64,000 nt of DNA. Origin: Yersinia massiliensis. GTDB taxonomy: Bacteria > Pseudomonadota > Gammaproteobacteria > Enterobacterales > Enterobacteriaceae. Within the stretch, counting starts at the first letter, position 1. Each line of letters starts with the position of its first letter. The stretch covers positions 4,278,001 to 4,342,000 of the forward strand of contig NZ_CP028487.1 in NCBI RefSeq assembly GCF_003048255.1. Direction: 5' to 3'. The notes under the pieces were generated by a model. The model saw only the letters and a list, made by a program, of their open reading frames with translations, had not been told where the DNA came from and did no database searches. Below, piece after piece: positions 54,923-63,683 of this stretch. Position numbers and translations under genes: made by a program.

Positions 54923-55372
54923 ATGAAATATAAGTTATCCTTTGCATTACTACTGACACCATTGAGTGTATTTGCGACGCTGCATTGCCCCGCAATTGAT
55001 TCTATCTCACGAATAGGGGGGACCTATTTGGCGACAAGCACGGAAGGCGGTGAATGGATTGGTACGCTTCAAGACCCTATCCCCCCGTTAGCCGACATTC
55101 AAGATTTCAGTGAGGCGCTTTTGATACTCGACAGTGATCGGGATAAAGGCAATCTCATTGATCAGGGGAATTTTCAGAAATGCACTTATAACTTGGAGAC
55201 CCAAGATAAGCGGGTGGATATGTATTATAAAAATAAAGCATGGCTAGTCTCTATCAGTGGAAAACCACACTGGAAGTACCACCAAACGCCGCTGTTTGAG
55301 CTTTACCTCTGCACAGATGTAGCTGCCGAGGAGTGCACGTTTGAAATGCTACCACAGGATTCTGATTCATAA
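54923..55372 (+). CDS. Small exported protein, DUF3757-like
   Basis: This 149-residue protein has signal peptide MKYKLSFALLLTPLSVFATL and a mature N-terminus HCPAIDSISRIGGTYL. Four later features stand out: WIGTLQDPI, FQKCTYNL, WKYHQTPLFELYLC and a final acidic tail with ECTFEML. Four cysteines in the mature part suggest two disulfides. The pattern reminds me of DUF3757 periplasmic proteins, but I am not certain. Its ATG overlaps the stop of a two-codon upstream frame (ATG ATA TGA at 54918), which is the ATG best placed behind GGGAG. No function can be given. Confidence 0.65.
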   Translation: MKYKLSFALLLTPLSVFATLHCPAIDSISRIGGTYLATSTEGGEWIGTLQDPIPPLADIQDFSEALLILDSDRDKGNLIDQGNFQKCTYNLETQDKRVDMYYKNKAWLVSISGKPHWKYHQTPLFELYLCTDVAAEECTFEMLPQDSDS

Positions 55373-55424
55373 CGCCTCTGAGTGAACCGCTAATAAACGA
55401 TAAATTTCCTGTTTGCCAGAAAGC

Positions 55425-55451
55425 AAAACGCCAGCACGAGGCTGGCGTTTT
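55425..55451. terminator. rplI operon terminator
   Basis: AAAACGCCAGC / GCTGGCGTTTT with loop ACGAG, 22 bp past the rplI stop. It is symmetric, so it also ends the gene at 54923. Confidence 0.92.
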
Positions 55452-55473
55452 AGCAGGTTAACAGCAGCGTAAC

Positions 55474-55926
55474 TTACGCTTCTGCAACCACGATCACGTT
55501 CAGTTTTGCGAATACGTCGCTGTGTACTTGGAAATCAACTTCATGATCACCAGTGGTACGCAGAACGCCATTCGGCAGACGAACTTCGCTCTTGCTCACT
55601 TCAACGCCAGCTGCAGTAACAGCGTCAGCGATGTCACGAGTACCAATAGAGCCGAACAGTTTGCCTTCATCGCCAGATTTAGAAGCGATAGTGACGCTGC
55701 CCAGTTCGTTAATTTTGGTTGCGCGAGCTTCAGCAGCAGCCAGAACCGCAGCCAATTTGGCTTCTAATTCTGCACGGCGTGCTTCAAAGAACTCAACGTT
55801 TTTCTTAGTTGCCGGAACAGCTTTACCTTGTGGAACCAGGAAGTTACGAGCGTAGCCCGCTTTAACGTTCACTTGGTCACCCAGGCTGCCCAGGTTTGCT
55901 ACTTTATCAAGCAGAATAACTTGCAT
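55474..55926 (-). CDS. rplI: 50S ribosomal protein L9
   Basis: This 150-residue L9 has an N-terminal rRNA-binding lobe ([36 protein letters not shown]), a long connecting helix and a C-terminal lobe. It is the last gene of the rpsF-priB-rpsR-rplI operon. Confidence 0.98.
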   Translation of the reverse strand: MQVILLDKVANLGSLGDQVNVKAGYARNFLVPQGKAVPATKKNVEFFEARRAELEAKLAAVLAAAEARATKINELGSVTIASKSGDEGKLFGSIGTRDIADAVTAAGVEVSKSEVRLPNGVLRTTGDHEVDFQVHSDVFAKLNVIVVAEA

Positions 55927-55965
55927 TACCTTATCCTCTCAAAGTCGTTAATGGACAGTGGCCGA

Positions 55966-56518
<553 letters not shown>

Positions 56519-56523
56519 GGCAA

Positions 56524-56916
56524 TTACTCTTCAGAATCCCCAGCTTCGGAATCATCATTGGCTTCTGACGCGAAGTCGTGACGCTCACGGCGTTCGTCTT
56601 TCGCTTTAACCATTGGTGATGCTTCAGTTACCGCGTGCTTAACGCGCATAACCATGCTACGGATAACGGCGTCGTTGAAGCGGAAGTTTGTTTCCAGCTC
56701 ATCGATCGCTTCCTGCGGGGCTTCAACGTTCAGCAGAACGTAGTGAGCTTTGTGCAGTTTATTGATCGGGTAAGCCAGTTGACGGCGGCCCCAGTCTTCC
56801 AGACGGTGGATCGTACCAGCAGCATTAGTGATAGTTGCACTATAGCGCTCGATCATGCCCGGAACCTGTTCGCTTTGGTCAGGATGGACCATAAAAACGA
56901 TTTCGTAATGACGCAT
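56524..56916 (-). CDS. rpsF: 30S ribosomal protein S6
   Basis: This 130-residue S6 starts [18 protein letters not shown] and has an acidic C-terminal tail ([14 protein letters not shown]), the segment that RimK extends with glutamate in E. coli. It is the first gene of its operon. Confidence 0.98.
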
Positions 56917-57327
56917 CGATTATTGCTCCTTACGGATTATTCAGCCTCCTGATAGGGTCAACCGCGGCCCATGGAGGCAAGGAACGTGTTTGTGTGCGGC
57001 TGAAAAATGACGCGTCACTATACTTGCCAGCGGCAGGAAACTCAAGGAAAGGCGGGGATTTATTCTTGTTCTGACCACTACTCAATAAAAATCGCACTTT
57101 TTGTTCATTAATTAACCAATGGTTATCGATCCATTAGTCTGCTAAATCTTTCAATTAAATCATTAACTCAGCATGAGTTTTATTCATTTTTTTTGATTAA
57201 GAGCATCAACTTTCATCTGTTTTTATATAACCAAAAGCGACTAGACTTATTGATATCCACCGCTTAATCAGCGGCACAGCGAGTTGAAAGTCATACAAAA
57301 TAAGTAAATAAGATATTGGAGTCACCT
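56917..57327. other. rpsF-yjfY divergent intergenic region
   Basis: No gene is seen in these 411 bp. The left part serves as the rpsF leader, where S6:S18 autoregulation would act. The right part is AT-rich promoter DNA for yjfY. Confidence 0.4.
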
Positions 57328-57603
57328 ATGAAACGTATATTCATCATCGCAACCACATTGAGTTTACTTCTCTCCGCCAACAGTTTTGCAGCCACAGAAA
57401 TCAGCCGTCAGGAAGCCATGCAGCAACAACGTGTCAGCATTGGCGAAATTTCATTGAATCATAATGTTGTTTCACCCGATGATGCCGTCGCACAAATCAG
57501 TAAAATGGCAGATGAACGCGGTGCAACCGCCTACCACATCACCCAGATGCATGAGCCGGGGAGTAATAGTTCGATTCGGGTGAATGCAGAGATTTACCGT
57601 TAG
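57328..57603 (+). CDS. yjfY: YjfY, YhcN/BhsA-family periplasmic protein
   Basis: This 91-residue secreted DUF1471 protein has signal peptide MKRIFIIATTLSLLLSANSFA and a mature domain with RVSIGEISLNHNVVSPDDA, MADERGATAYHITQM and the end VNAEIYR, as in E. coli YjfY. I start at the ATG at 57328, with GGAG eight bases before. It lies next to rpsF, as in E. coli. Confidence 0.88.
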   Translation: MKRIFIIATTLSLLLSANSFAATEISRQEAMQQQRVSIGEISLNHNVVSPDDAVAQISKMADERGATAYHITQMHEPGSNSSIRVNAEIYR

Positions 57604-57672
57604 ATCCTAGAACAAAGACAGCACCAGCGAATAAGACGACCAATAAAAAACAGAAGTCCGTGATATGCCCTT

Positions 57673-57697
57673 CCCCCGGTTTACCGGGGGTTTCTTT
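57673..57697 (+). terminator. yjfY terminator
   Basis: CCCCCGG / CCGGGGG with loop TTTA, followed by TTTCTTTA. Confidence 0.88.
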
Positions 57698-57700
57698 ATC

Positions 57701-57775
57701 CCCTTCGTACTTGAAGCAGCAGGGGTGTTAGCTTCGCTCTGTCACCCGAATCATTTACTGCCTACTTGCAACGCC
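57701..57775. repeat. Dispersed Yersinia-type intergenic repeat, partial copy
   Basis: GTACTTGAAGCAGCAGGGGTGTTAGC, then TTCGCTCTGTCACCCGAATCA and TTTACTGCC, closely follow a repeat I remember from many Yersinia and Serratia intergenic spaces (sequence quoted in pieces). The 45301 element shares the GC-AGG-TGTT core. Confidence 0.5.
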
Positions 57776-57791
57776 AATGACTTTGACTAAC

Positions 57792-58541
57792 TTATAAATG
57801 CTCTGTGAAGAATCTCACCCCTGCGCTGAGGGCTGTCGGGGTAATTTTATGGCCAATCCCCGCTTCCGTCAGATAAGTTAGATGCTTATCACGCCCGCTG
57901 GCGGCCAGAGCACGAACCAAACGCTCACTCTCAATCGCCGGCACGACATCGTCAGCTTCTCCGTGCCAAACCAACAATGGCCGCTCAGCGATGGCTTCTA
58001 ACTGATGAGTCAAATCATAATCTGCCAGTGGGGCCAAACGCCGTTCAAATGCCGCTTGGCTCACCTCCCTGCCCACGTCTAAAGGGGGAAACAAGCGGTG
58101 AGCCAGTGAAGTAAAGTAGCCAGACCCCATAAAATTGGCTGCTGCACTCACCCATGGATAACGGGCGAAAGCCCCTAAGGTGGTCATTCCCCCCATGGAT
58201 GCCCCCGCCACACCGATACGCTGACCCTCAATTAATCCAGCCTGTTGATAATGCTGCTTCAATGCTGGCAGCTCATCGATATTTGATTTTAAAATCTCCC
58301 AGAAATGAGATAGCCGCTGAGTTTCATCGCCATTAAAACGCGCCCCGTGCATATCAGCATCGGGCGCTATGGTGCGAAAGCCTGCTTGTGCGAAGGCATA
58401 GGCGAAATAAGAATAAACCTCCTTTGACGAGGTATAGCCATGATAGAAAAAAATGGTCGGTAGTGGTTGCTGGCGTTTGCCTGCCGGTGCAGCGTGAATC
58501 ACCTCAATACCGTTAATATTTTCTAGCGACATCTCAATCAT
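57792..58541 (-). CDS. yjfP: Esterase YjfP (alpha/beta hydrolase)
   Basis: This 249-residue serine hydrolase has nucleophile elbow GASMGG, oxyanion segment FFYHGYTSS, acid DDVVP (WHGEADDVVPA) and histidine GIGHKITP. E. coli YjfP is a carboxylesterase with a preference for short acyl chains and sugar acetates. It is divergent from bsmA. Confidence 0.94.
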   Translation of the reverse strand: MIEMSLENINGIEVIHAAPAGKRQQPLPTIFFYHGYTSSKEVYSYFAYAFAQAGFRTIAPDADMHGARFNGDETQRLSHFWEILKSNIDELPALKQHYQQAGLIEGQRIGVAGASMGGMTTLGAFARYPWVSAAANFMGSGYFTSLAHRLFPPLDVGREVSQAAFERRLAPLADYDLTHQLEAIAERPLLVWHGEADDVVPAIESERLVRALAASGRDKHLTYLTEAGIGHKITPTALSAGVRFFTEHL

Positions 58542-58726
58542 GACGAAAACCCTTTATTTATCGAGCAGCGTAAACCCTTTATATACCCATATTCAGTCTG
58601 CCAAAATGAAGAGTTAAAGTCTTAAATCAAATTCTTCCAAGATATTCCCCGCCGATTTGAGCTGGCAGCGTTACACTTGAGAAATCACAAGCATGACCGT
58701 GCCACCGTGCTGACAAAGAGGCAAAT

Positions 58727-59035
58727 ATGACCATCAAACGCGCGATGTTATTTTTACTGATGACTTTCGTCCTGTCGGCTTGCAGTGCTTTTCATGTCAC
58801 GCCTGTTCCTCCACCCGCAATCCAGCCTTATGCGCAAGAAATCACTCGTGCCCAGAGCCTCAATTTACAAAAAGTAGGCACAGTTTCTGCTCAGGTATTT
58901 GGTAGCCCAATGGATGTTGAAGCCGAAATAAAGCGTAGGGCTAACGCCAGCGGCGCGCCCTACTATTTGATTATTATGATGTCCGACAGTATTTACCCAG
59001 GCATTTGGTACGCCAATGCGCTGTTATATCAATAA
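58727..59035 (+). CDS. bsmA: Biofilm/peroxide-resistance lipoprotein BsmA
   Basis: This 102-residue lipoprotein has signal peptide MTIKRAMLFLLMTFVLSAC with lipobox LSAC. It contains a YhcN/BhsA-like domain (NLQKVGTVSAQVFGSPMDVEAEIKRRA, quoted in part; GAPYYLII). E. coli BsmA (YjfO) affects peroxide tolerance and biofilm. It is the last recognisable chromosomal gene before the prophage. Confidence 0.92.
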   Translation: MTIKRAMLFLLMTFVLSACSAFHVTPVPPPAIQPYAQEITRAQSLNLQKVGTVSAQVFGSPMDVEAEIKRRANASGAPYYLIIMMSDSIYPGIWYANALLYQ

Positions 59036-59051
59036 ATCCCCATCAAAATGG

Positions 59052-59279
59052 CTAAACCGATAATCCCGTTGCACGGCTCAATAGCGATGCGCAGATAGCT
59101 TCCGGCAACATATATTGGTCACGATGGTCAAGTGTCATGCGGCACCAAGCATCAGCCAGTGGAGGCTGATGCGCCGCGCGATAAATGCGCCCATTTCCGT
59201 GAGATAAATGGCATCGCTGCGACGTTTCAATATTTGCAAAAGAATTACAATCCTGCTGCGTTATCTTCCCTCTGGCCAT
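59052..59279 (-). other. Unrecognised 75-codon frame at the prophage edge
   Basis: The frame starts MARGKITQQDCNSF and ends LLSRATGLSV. Another frame of the same strand reads ILKRRSDAIYLTEMGAF, which also looks protein-like, so a frameshifted remnant is possible. I recognise neither. It occupies the 290-bp gap between bsmA and the tail-fibre assembly gene, where the attachment site should be; no tRNA or long direct repeat is seen. Confidence 0.2.
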
Positions 59280-59325
59280 CTACCGGAAAGTACCGGTCAA
59301 GCGTCGATAAGCCCAGATTTGTATT

Positions 59326-59802
59326 TTAGAATACCGGCGGCCAGACAGGCACGCGATAACCTTGATTTACCGCTTCAACTAATAACCATTGCGGCAGTTC
59401 GGGCAACTCAATCAGCGGCCAGTTTTCCACTGTCGGCCATGCGCGATAAAGTGCACGCGCGGTAGCTAATTCAGTGCGTTGCGTGGCCGTCAGTGGCATA
59501 TCGTCAATCGAGTAATCACTGACCATCATGGGGTCAGTCGCCATAATAAAATCATCACGATGGGCGCGAGCCTTTGCCGCTAGTTGGTCGGGGGTTAGCG
59601 GTGGCGTTTGAATATCGACCCAACAAGGCTGGGCGTTATCAACACCTATTTCTTTCCCTGTTGGGGCTGTGCTGGTGTATTGGTCATAAATATCCTGCGT
59701 AACTTCTATTGCATCACCAGGCCATGATTCGGCCGCAATATAGCGCGGTTTCATTTCTTCACGGTAAAGGCCAAGTGTGCTGGGTGAGAAATAATATTTC
59801 AT
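59326..59802 (-). CDS. Tail fibre assembly protein (P2 gpG/Tfa type)
   Basis: This 158-residue chaperone-type protein starts KYYFSPSTLGLYREEMKP and holds the family blocks WVDIQTPPLTPDQLAAKAR and LTATQRTELATARALYRAW (quoted in part). It ends GYRVPVWPPVF. It should fold and attach the C-terminal part of the adjoining fibre. It follows the fibre gene by 2 bp. Confidence 0.88.
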   Translation of the reverse strand: MKYYFSPSTLGLYREEMKPRYIAAESWPGDAIEVTQDIYDQYTSTAPTGKEIGVDNAQPCWVDIQTPPLTPDQLAAKARAHRDDFIMATDPMMVSDYSIDDMPLTATQRTELATARALYRAWPTVENWPLIELPELPQWLLVEAVNQGYRVPVWPPVF

Positions 59803-59804
59803 TC

Positions 59805-60665
59805 TTAATGTCCTATTGCGTAAATATCAATGCCGCCATAGCCGCCAACAGGAGCATAGGTAGTTGTTTGGCCCATGGTATAAATACGACCGGCAGGTAA
59901 TTGAGCTGCGTTAGTAGACGATAAATCAGCGACACCAGATGAGCCATCTACCCCCCACACGCCCAAGCACTCAATCGGAAATGGGATTAACCAAACGGCA
60001 TTAACCGTTGCCGCCGCGCCCGGAGTGACAACGGAGCATTTCTGAAGTAAAAAACCGTTGGGCAAGCTCAACGTCCATTTACTACTATCGGCATTTTTGA
60101 CAAATGACCAGGCGCTCATATCGGGTATTTGTCCCGCACCGGTTCCGACATTTTTGGTTGCCGCAGTTCCCAAACCAAGGTTTGCGATAAAGGTTGCTAC
60201 ATTTTGAATATCACCACCATTTTTGGCTTTATCCATTTTTCCGGCCAAGGCGTTGGTCATCGTGGTGGCAAAATTTGGGTCATTGCCCAGCGCGTCGGCT
60301 AACTCTTTCAGCGTATCCAATGTCTCTGGCGCTGTGCCAGCAAGAGCCGCAATCGCTCTTGCCACAAACTCTGTCGTCACCAGTTTTTTGCTGTTGTCGT
60401 TAACGGCAGGCGTGGGTGCTGTTGGCGTTCCGGTAAAAACAGGGCTGGCCTTTGGCGCGTACTGGGGGTGAGGGTCAGCTGCTGCGATGTGTGAAGTAAG
60501 GTCTGTTCCGCCTTTTTCGACCTTCTGTTTAAGGTATGTTGTGCGGCTGGCCAGCTGTTTAGCCTGACGGTTAGATATCCCGTCAGGCCCGCCCAGAACG
60601 GGGTCAGAGACCTCGATTTGGTAGACGCCGTCTTCCCACTGCGGGGTTTCTGGTAGGTTTGCCAT
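59805..60665 (-). CDS. Tail fibre protein (P2 gpH type, short)
   Basis: This 286-residue fibre has an N-terminal baseplate-attachment part (residues 1-60). Fibre repeats follow (ADPHPQYA, GTPTAPTPAVNDNSKKLVTT, LDTLKELADALGNDPNF), then a distal domain with IPDMSAWSF and the glycine-rich end GGYGGIDIYAIGH. It is much shorter than P2 gpH (about 670 residues), so it is a compact or shortened receptor-binding fibre. It lies 2 bp from gpI and gpG. Confidence 0.88.
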   Translation of the reverse strand: MANLPETPQWEDGVYQIEVSDPVLGGPDGISNRQAKQLASRTTYLKQKVEKGGTDLTSHIAAADPHPQYAPKASPVFTGTPTAPTPAVNDNSKKLVTTEFVARAIAALAGTAPETLDTLKELADALGNDPNFATTMTNALAGKMDKAKNGGDIQNVATFIANLGLGTAATKNVGTGAGQIPDMSAWSFVKNADSSKWTLSLPNGFLLQKCSVVTPGAAATVNAVWLIPFPIECLGVWGVDGSSGVADLSSTNAAQLPAGRIYTMGQTTTYAPVGGYGGIDIYAIGH

Positions 60666-60667
60666 AT

Positions 60668-61246
60668 TTAACTGCTCCCGTGGTTATAACTGCCGTCATA
60701 GTTGACGGTGTTGTTGTAGCGAATCGCGACAGACTGATACTCTAAGCTCGCCAGATGGCAGCGGGCCGGAGCAAAGGCTGCTAGTGTCTGGCGTAACAGC
60801 GCCGCCTGATCGTTAGTGATGGGCTGCTTGAGAATGACGCGATAAACCGCCCATGCTTCAACATCTCCATGGACGAAAAGCCCGTTGTAAGTGTGTTTGC
60901 CGTCGTAGCCTATCTGACCCGTGCCTTCAATCAGATCCACCTCCCCGAAGCCGAAACGTCGGATAATCTCCCGGATTGACCACGGCGTCCCTTTGTAGCG
61001 GTGCAGCTCGATGGCGGATTTGATAAGCGTGCGACGTACATCATCCGACTCCGCCAGCTCCCAGCCATCGCCGAACAACGAAAACTGCTTGCCCAGCCAT
61101 GGCAGCGCGGAGCTGTCGACAATATCAACCAGATAGACCATCAGCGCGCTCAGGTCGATGCTGTCCAGCCGCCCAGCCAATCTGCCCAACGCTCTGAGGC
61201 TGATATCACCCTCAAGTGGTGGCGGGAGTTGTAGTGGCTCAGCCAT
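60668..61246 (-). CDS. Baseplate/tail protein I
   Basis: This 192-residue P2 gpI-family wedge protein has LPWLGKQFSLFGDGWELAESD near residue 50 and HRYKGTPWSIREIIRRFGFG, both typical of tail protein I. I start at MAEPLQLPPPLEGD (61246), overlapping the end of gpJ by 8 bp; an in-frame extension lies inside gpJ. The N-terminus PLQLPPPLEGD is usual for the family. Confidence 0.92.
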   Translation of the reverse strand: MAEPLQLPPPLEGDISLRALGRLAGRLDSIDLSALMVYLVDIVDSSALPWLGKQFSLFGDGWELAESDDVRRTLIKSAIELHRYKGTPWSIREIIRRFGFGEVDLIEGTGQIGYDGKHTYNGLFVHGDVEAWAVYRVILKQPITNDQAALLRQTLAAFAPARCHLASLEYQSVAIRYNNTVNYDGSYNHGSS

Positions 61247-62342
61247 CGGATACCCCAGCCATATTGAGAGTGATCGCCGTACAGTTTGCCCACTCGCTTT
61301 CAGCAACGACTCTCAGCGATGGTGTTACCAGTTCGACCTGGTAGACCCCAGCAACGGACAGCACGCTGATAATCTGACTGGGGACAATATCGCGGCCCAG
61401 CGCAGCGGTGCGTGACGCCACCCAGTTCTGTATAGCGCTGTTGGCGCTGTCCTTTATCGAGTTGGCATCCTGGTCACGGTAAATTGTGATGTTGGCTTCA
61501 ATGGTGTAATCCACCTGTACAGGTGTTTTAGCCCGCACGGTATCAGTGAGCGGCCTGACTTTCTCGTCTGAACAAAAGCTCTCAACCAGTGTGAGGATGC
61601 TGTCGTCAGGCAGGCCGGTACTGAGTAGCGGATACAGTTCCACGATACCCGGAACCGGGGATAGCACTGCAACGTCGACGATATTGGGATGCGCCTGCAT
61701 GGCATGAAACCGGTATGCCTGTCGGCTCCCAGCATTCGTGAACGATTCTGGGGCCAGCTTGATGCGCTCGCGCAGCCTGTCATTGTCTTCTTGTTCTGAG
61801 CCGCCAGAGCTGGCCGCTAGATTGGTTACCTGCAGGTCGACGTTATCAATCTCATCAAGCAACTGGCTCACTTGCGCAGGTTGCCAGCCGTTGCCAGCGA
61901 CGCCCGGTTCGGTACAGGTAGCCGTGGTGTTGACCAGCAGTAACCCGGCCTTCAGCACTGCGTCCGTATCGGTGGCAAAAATAATGCTATCGGAGGCACT
62001 GACGCGGGTGCCAGCTGGGATCAGCACATCGATAACAAGAGTCTCATCCACGGAGAACTGGAGCGGGATGGAGGCAGGCTGCGCAGCCAGACGGTACACA
62101 CCGACCAGTTCACCGAGGTAGTCAATCATCGGCTCACGGGCAAAGGCGACCAAATTCTGTTTGGCCGCTTCCTGCGCTGCCACCCTGACCAGCATTTCGC
62201 GGTATGCCCATAGGTCAATCAGCAACCGCTCGGCCTGAGCGGGATACACCGTTTTTCCGGTTGCGGCTTCGTACTGCGCAATCATTTCAGCCGTGATTTT
62301 ATCGGCGTCGCGTTCAATAAAGTCGGGTTCTGTCAGCGCCAT
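61239..62342 (-). CDS. Baseplate assembly protein J
   Basis: This 367-residue baseplate_J family protein is a structural part of the wedge. It shows QAERLLIDLWAYREMLVR, a Mu-like middle (PAGTRVSASDSIIFATD, GGSEQEDNDRLRERI) and APESFTNAGSRQAYRFHA, the best known block. It is somewhat longer than P2 gpJ. It overlaps gpW by 10 bp and gpI by 8 bp. Confidence 0.94.
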   Translation of the reverse strand: MALTEPDFIERDADKITAEMIAQYEAATGKTVYPAQAERLLIDLWAYREMLVRVAAQEAAKQNLVAFAREPMIDYLGELVGVYRLAAQPASIPLQFSVDETLVIDVLIPAGTRVSASDSIIFATDTDAVLKAGLLLVNTTATCTEPGVAGNGWQPAQVSQLLDEIDNVDLQVTNLAASSGGSEQEDNDRLRERIKLAPESFTNAGSRQAYRFHAMQAHPNIVDVAVLSPVPGIVELYPLLSTGLPDDSILTLVESFCSDEKVRPLTDTVRAKTPVQVDYTIEANITIYRDQDANSIKDSANSAIQNWVASRTAALGRDIVPSQIISVLSVAGVYQVELVTPSLRVVAESEWANCTAITLNMAGVSDG

Positions 62343-62680
62343 AGCAGCTCCTGAGTCCGGGTCTGTCCGTCTGAGCCTTTCCAGCTCACCCGGAGCGTAA
62401 GATGTTCGCCGTCAACGGCGGGTTTAACCGACATAAGCTGGCAGCGAGGCTCCCAGCGCCGAATGGCATCGACGGACTCTCGCACCACATGTGGGATAGC
62501 CCGGTCGATGGGCCAGTCGATATAAAGTTGCAGATTACTGCCGAACTCCGGGCGATGCGGGTTGCTGCCACGAGGTGTTCGCAGGATGATTTGGATGGCC
62601 TGCCAGATATCATCCAGCCCCTGGACGATTTCGCCGGGGGCCTGCAGGGCCGGTTGCCAGAATACGGAGGTTGTTTTCAT
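62333..62680 (-). CDS. Baseplate wedge protein W (gp25-like)
   Basis: This 115-residue GPW/gp25 family protein has TPRGSNPHRPEFGSNLQLYID and AIPHVVRESVDAIRRWEPR, and its length equals P2 gpW. The start is MKTTSVFWQP at 62680. A 7-bp perfect hairpin (AGGGGCA / TGCCCCT, 62681-62698) lies directly before the ATG and may sit over the ribosome site. The frame is open 10 codons upstream from a GTG. Confidence 0.93.
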   Translation of the reverse strand: MKTTSVFWQPALQAPGEIVQGLDDIWQAIQIILRTPRGSNPHRPEFGSNLQLYIDWPIDRAIPHVVRESVDAIRRWEPRCQLMSVKPAVDGEHLTLRVSWKGSDGQTRTQELLWR

Positions 62681-62756
62681 AGGGGCAGTATTGCCCCTGC
62701 GCGGGAACACCGATATTAAAGGATTTTAATAAGAGATTATTATGGTTTAGATCGAA

Positions 62757-63632
62757 CTAGAGCACGAATACTTTGACAATTAATTCTCCATCCTTAGAGG
62801 CTCTTTTACCTTCAAGGTCTGACTTAAGCCCTTCAGAATTTGTAATGAGCTGGTTCGGATCGTAAATGACACACCAGAGGTCTTTGCAGTCCATATGTCG
62901 CCGATAATGCTCAATATCGATAATGAGTTCGTCACCTATTTTCTTTGCATGACTACGATCTCGAACAATTTTTGTCTCCAGAACTAATTTATGCGCAGGT
63001 AACAAAAAATCCATACGGGTGCTAGATCCTGCATAGCTTGGTGTAAATTCTTCGGGGCGAATGTCCTGAACCCATGGTCTGAGCAACACATGAAGAAGAT
63101 CTTGCACATCATATTCATTACTAAAAGATAGTGATTGGCTCCCTTTCCTTCTGTGAGTAAGGGGATGCATTGCGCGTTGTAGTCCTTTAACTAACCGTTC
63201 TAGCAAGATCTCGACTTTTTCTGGCATCACCGGTTGTTGATAAGTGGTTATTGTATCGGCGTAATTCATGCTATTTGGGTGTATATGACCTTGAGGAAGC
63301 ACGCGACCAAAGCGGTAATACCTCAGACCATTCTCTTCAAGTACTGCTTCAATTTTTTCCCGTTTTTCCTTCCATTCCAGATATTCGGGGCTTCCATTTT
63401 TTGGAGGAAGATCCATAAACTCCTCAATGACCCCGCCGAGCACAGACAAACTATCTGTCTCTGGATCTTGACCCGCTAGGTATAACCAGTCCTTCCATTT
63501 TGTACTATGAGAGCCAGCAGGTGGCTCTCCCGGTGCCCCTGAAGATAGAAATAATGAATCTAAAGCTGCATGAGACCCAGTGTTCGCGATGACATCGCCG
63601 ACAACTTTGCATAAGGATCTTGATAACCGCAT
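62757..63632 (-). CDS. AbiJ-NTD-like / DpnII-MboI-type nuclease fusion, candidate defence gene
   Basis: This 291-residue protein has two parts. Residues about 1-110 (VVGDVIANTGSHAALDSLF, GAPGEPPAGSHSTKWKDWL, SVLGGVIEEFMDLP, NGLRYYRFGRVLPQG) resemble the N-terminal domain of AbiJ-type abortive-infection proteins. Residues about 165-291 look like a DpnII/MboI-type PD-(D/E)XK nuclease: E173 with YDVQDLLHVLL, STRMDFLLP (Asp208), LVLETK (Glu219, Lys221), then GDELIIDIEHYRRH and CVIYDPNQL. All catalytic positions appear intact. I start at MRLSRSL (63632), behind GGGGA; an ATG at 63674 lies inside a hairpin with no site. It is clearly richer in AT than the tail genes and lies between V and W. Substrate unknown; no methyltransferase is adjacent. 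Confidence 0.78.
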   Translation of the reverse strand: MRLSRSLCKVVGDVIANTGSHAALDSLFLSSGAPGEPPAGSHSTKWKDWLYLAGQDPETDSLSVLGGVIEEFMDLPPKNGSPEYLEWKEKREKIEAVLEENGLRYYRFGRVLPQGHIHPNSMNYADTITTYQQPVMPEKVEILLERLVKGLQRAMHPLTHRRKGSQSLSFSNEYDVQDLLHVLLRPWVQDIRPEEFTPSYAGSSTRMDFLLPAHKLVLETKIVRDRSHAKKIGDELIIDIEHYRRHMDCKDLWCVIYDPNQLITNSEGLKSDLEGKRASKDGELIVKVFVL

Positions 63633-63639
63633 GTTAGTC

Positions 63640-63683
63640 CCCGTTAAATTGGTGATAGTGCAAAATTCTATCATATTAACGGG
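63640..63683. promoter_or_regulatory. 44-bp inverted repeat upstream of the nuclease gene
   Basis: CCCGTTAA (63640) pairs with TTAACGGG (63676), and nested TGATAG (63653) pairs with CTATCA (63668), around TGCAAAATT. It lies between the V stop and the nuclease start and has no T run. It could be an operator or promoter palindrome, or an mRNA hairpin shielding or splitting the message. Confidence 0.75.

Noticed and set aside
61738..62121. 127-codon plus-strand frame opposite the baseplate J gene
   Set aside because: It is antisense to a well-matched structural gene with no supporting features.
62757..63632. Reading the cargo gene as a phage structural protein
   Set aside because: Its AT-rich composition, nuclease-type motifs and break in the otherwise overlapping gene order all argue against a tail role.
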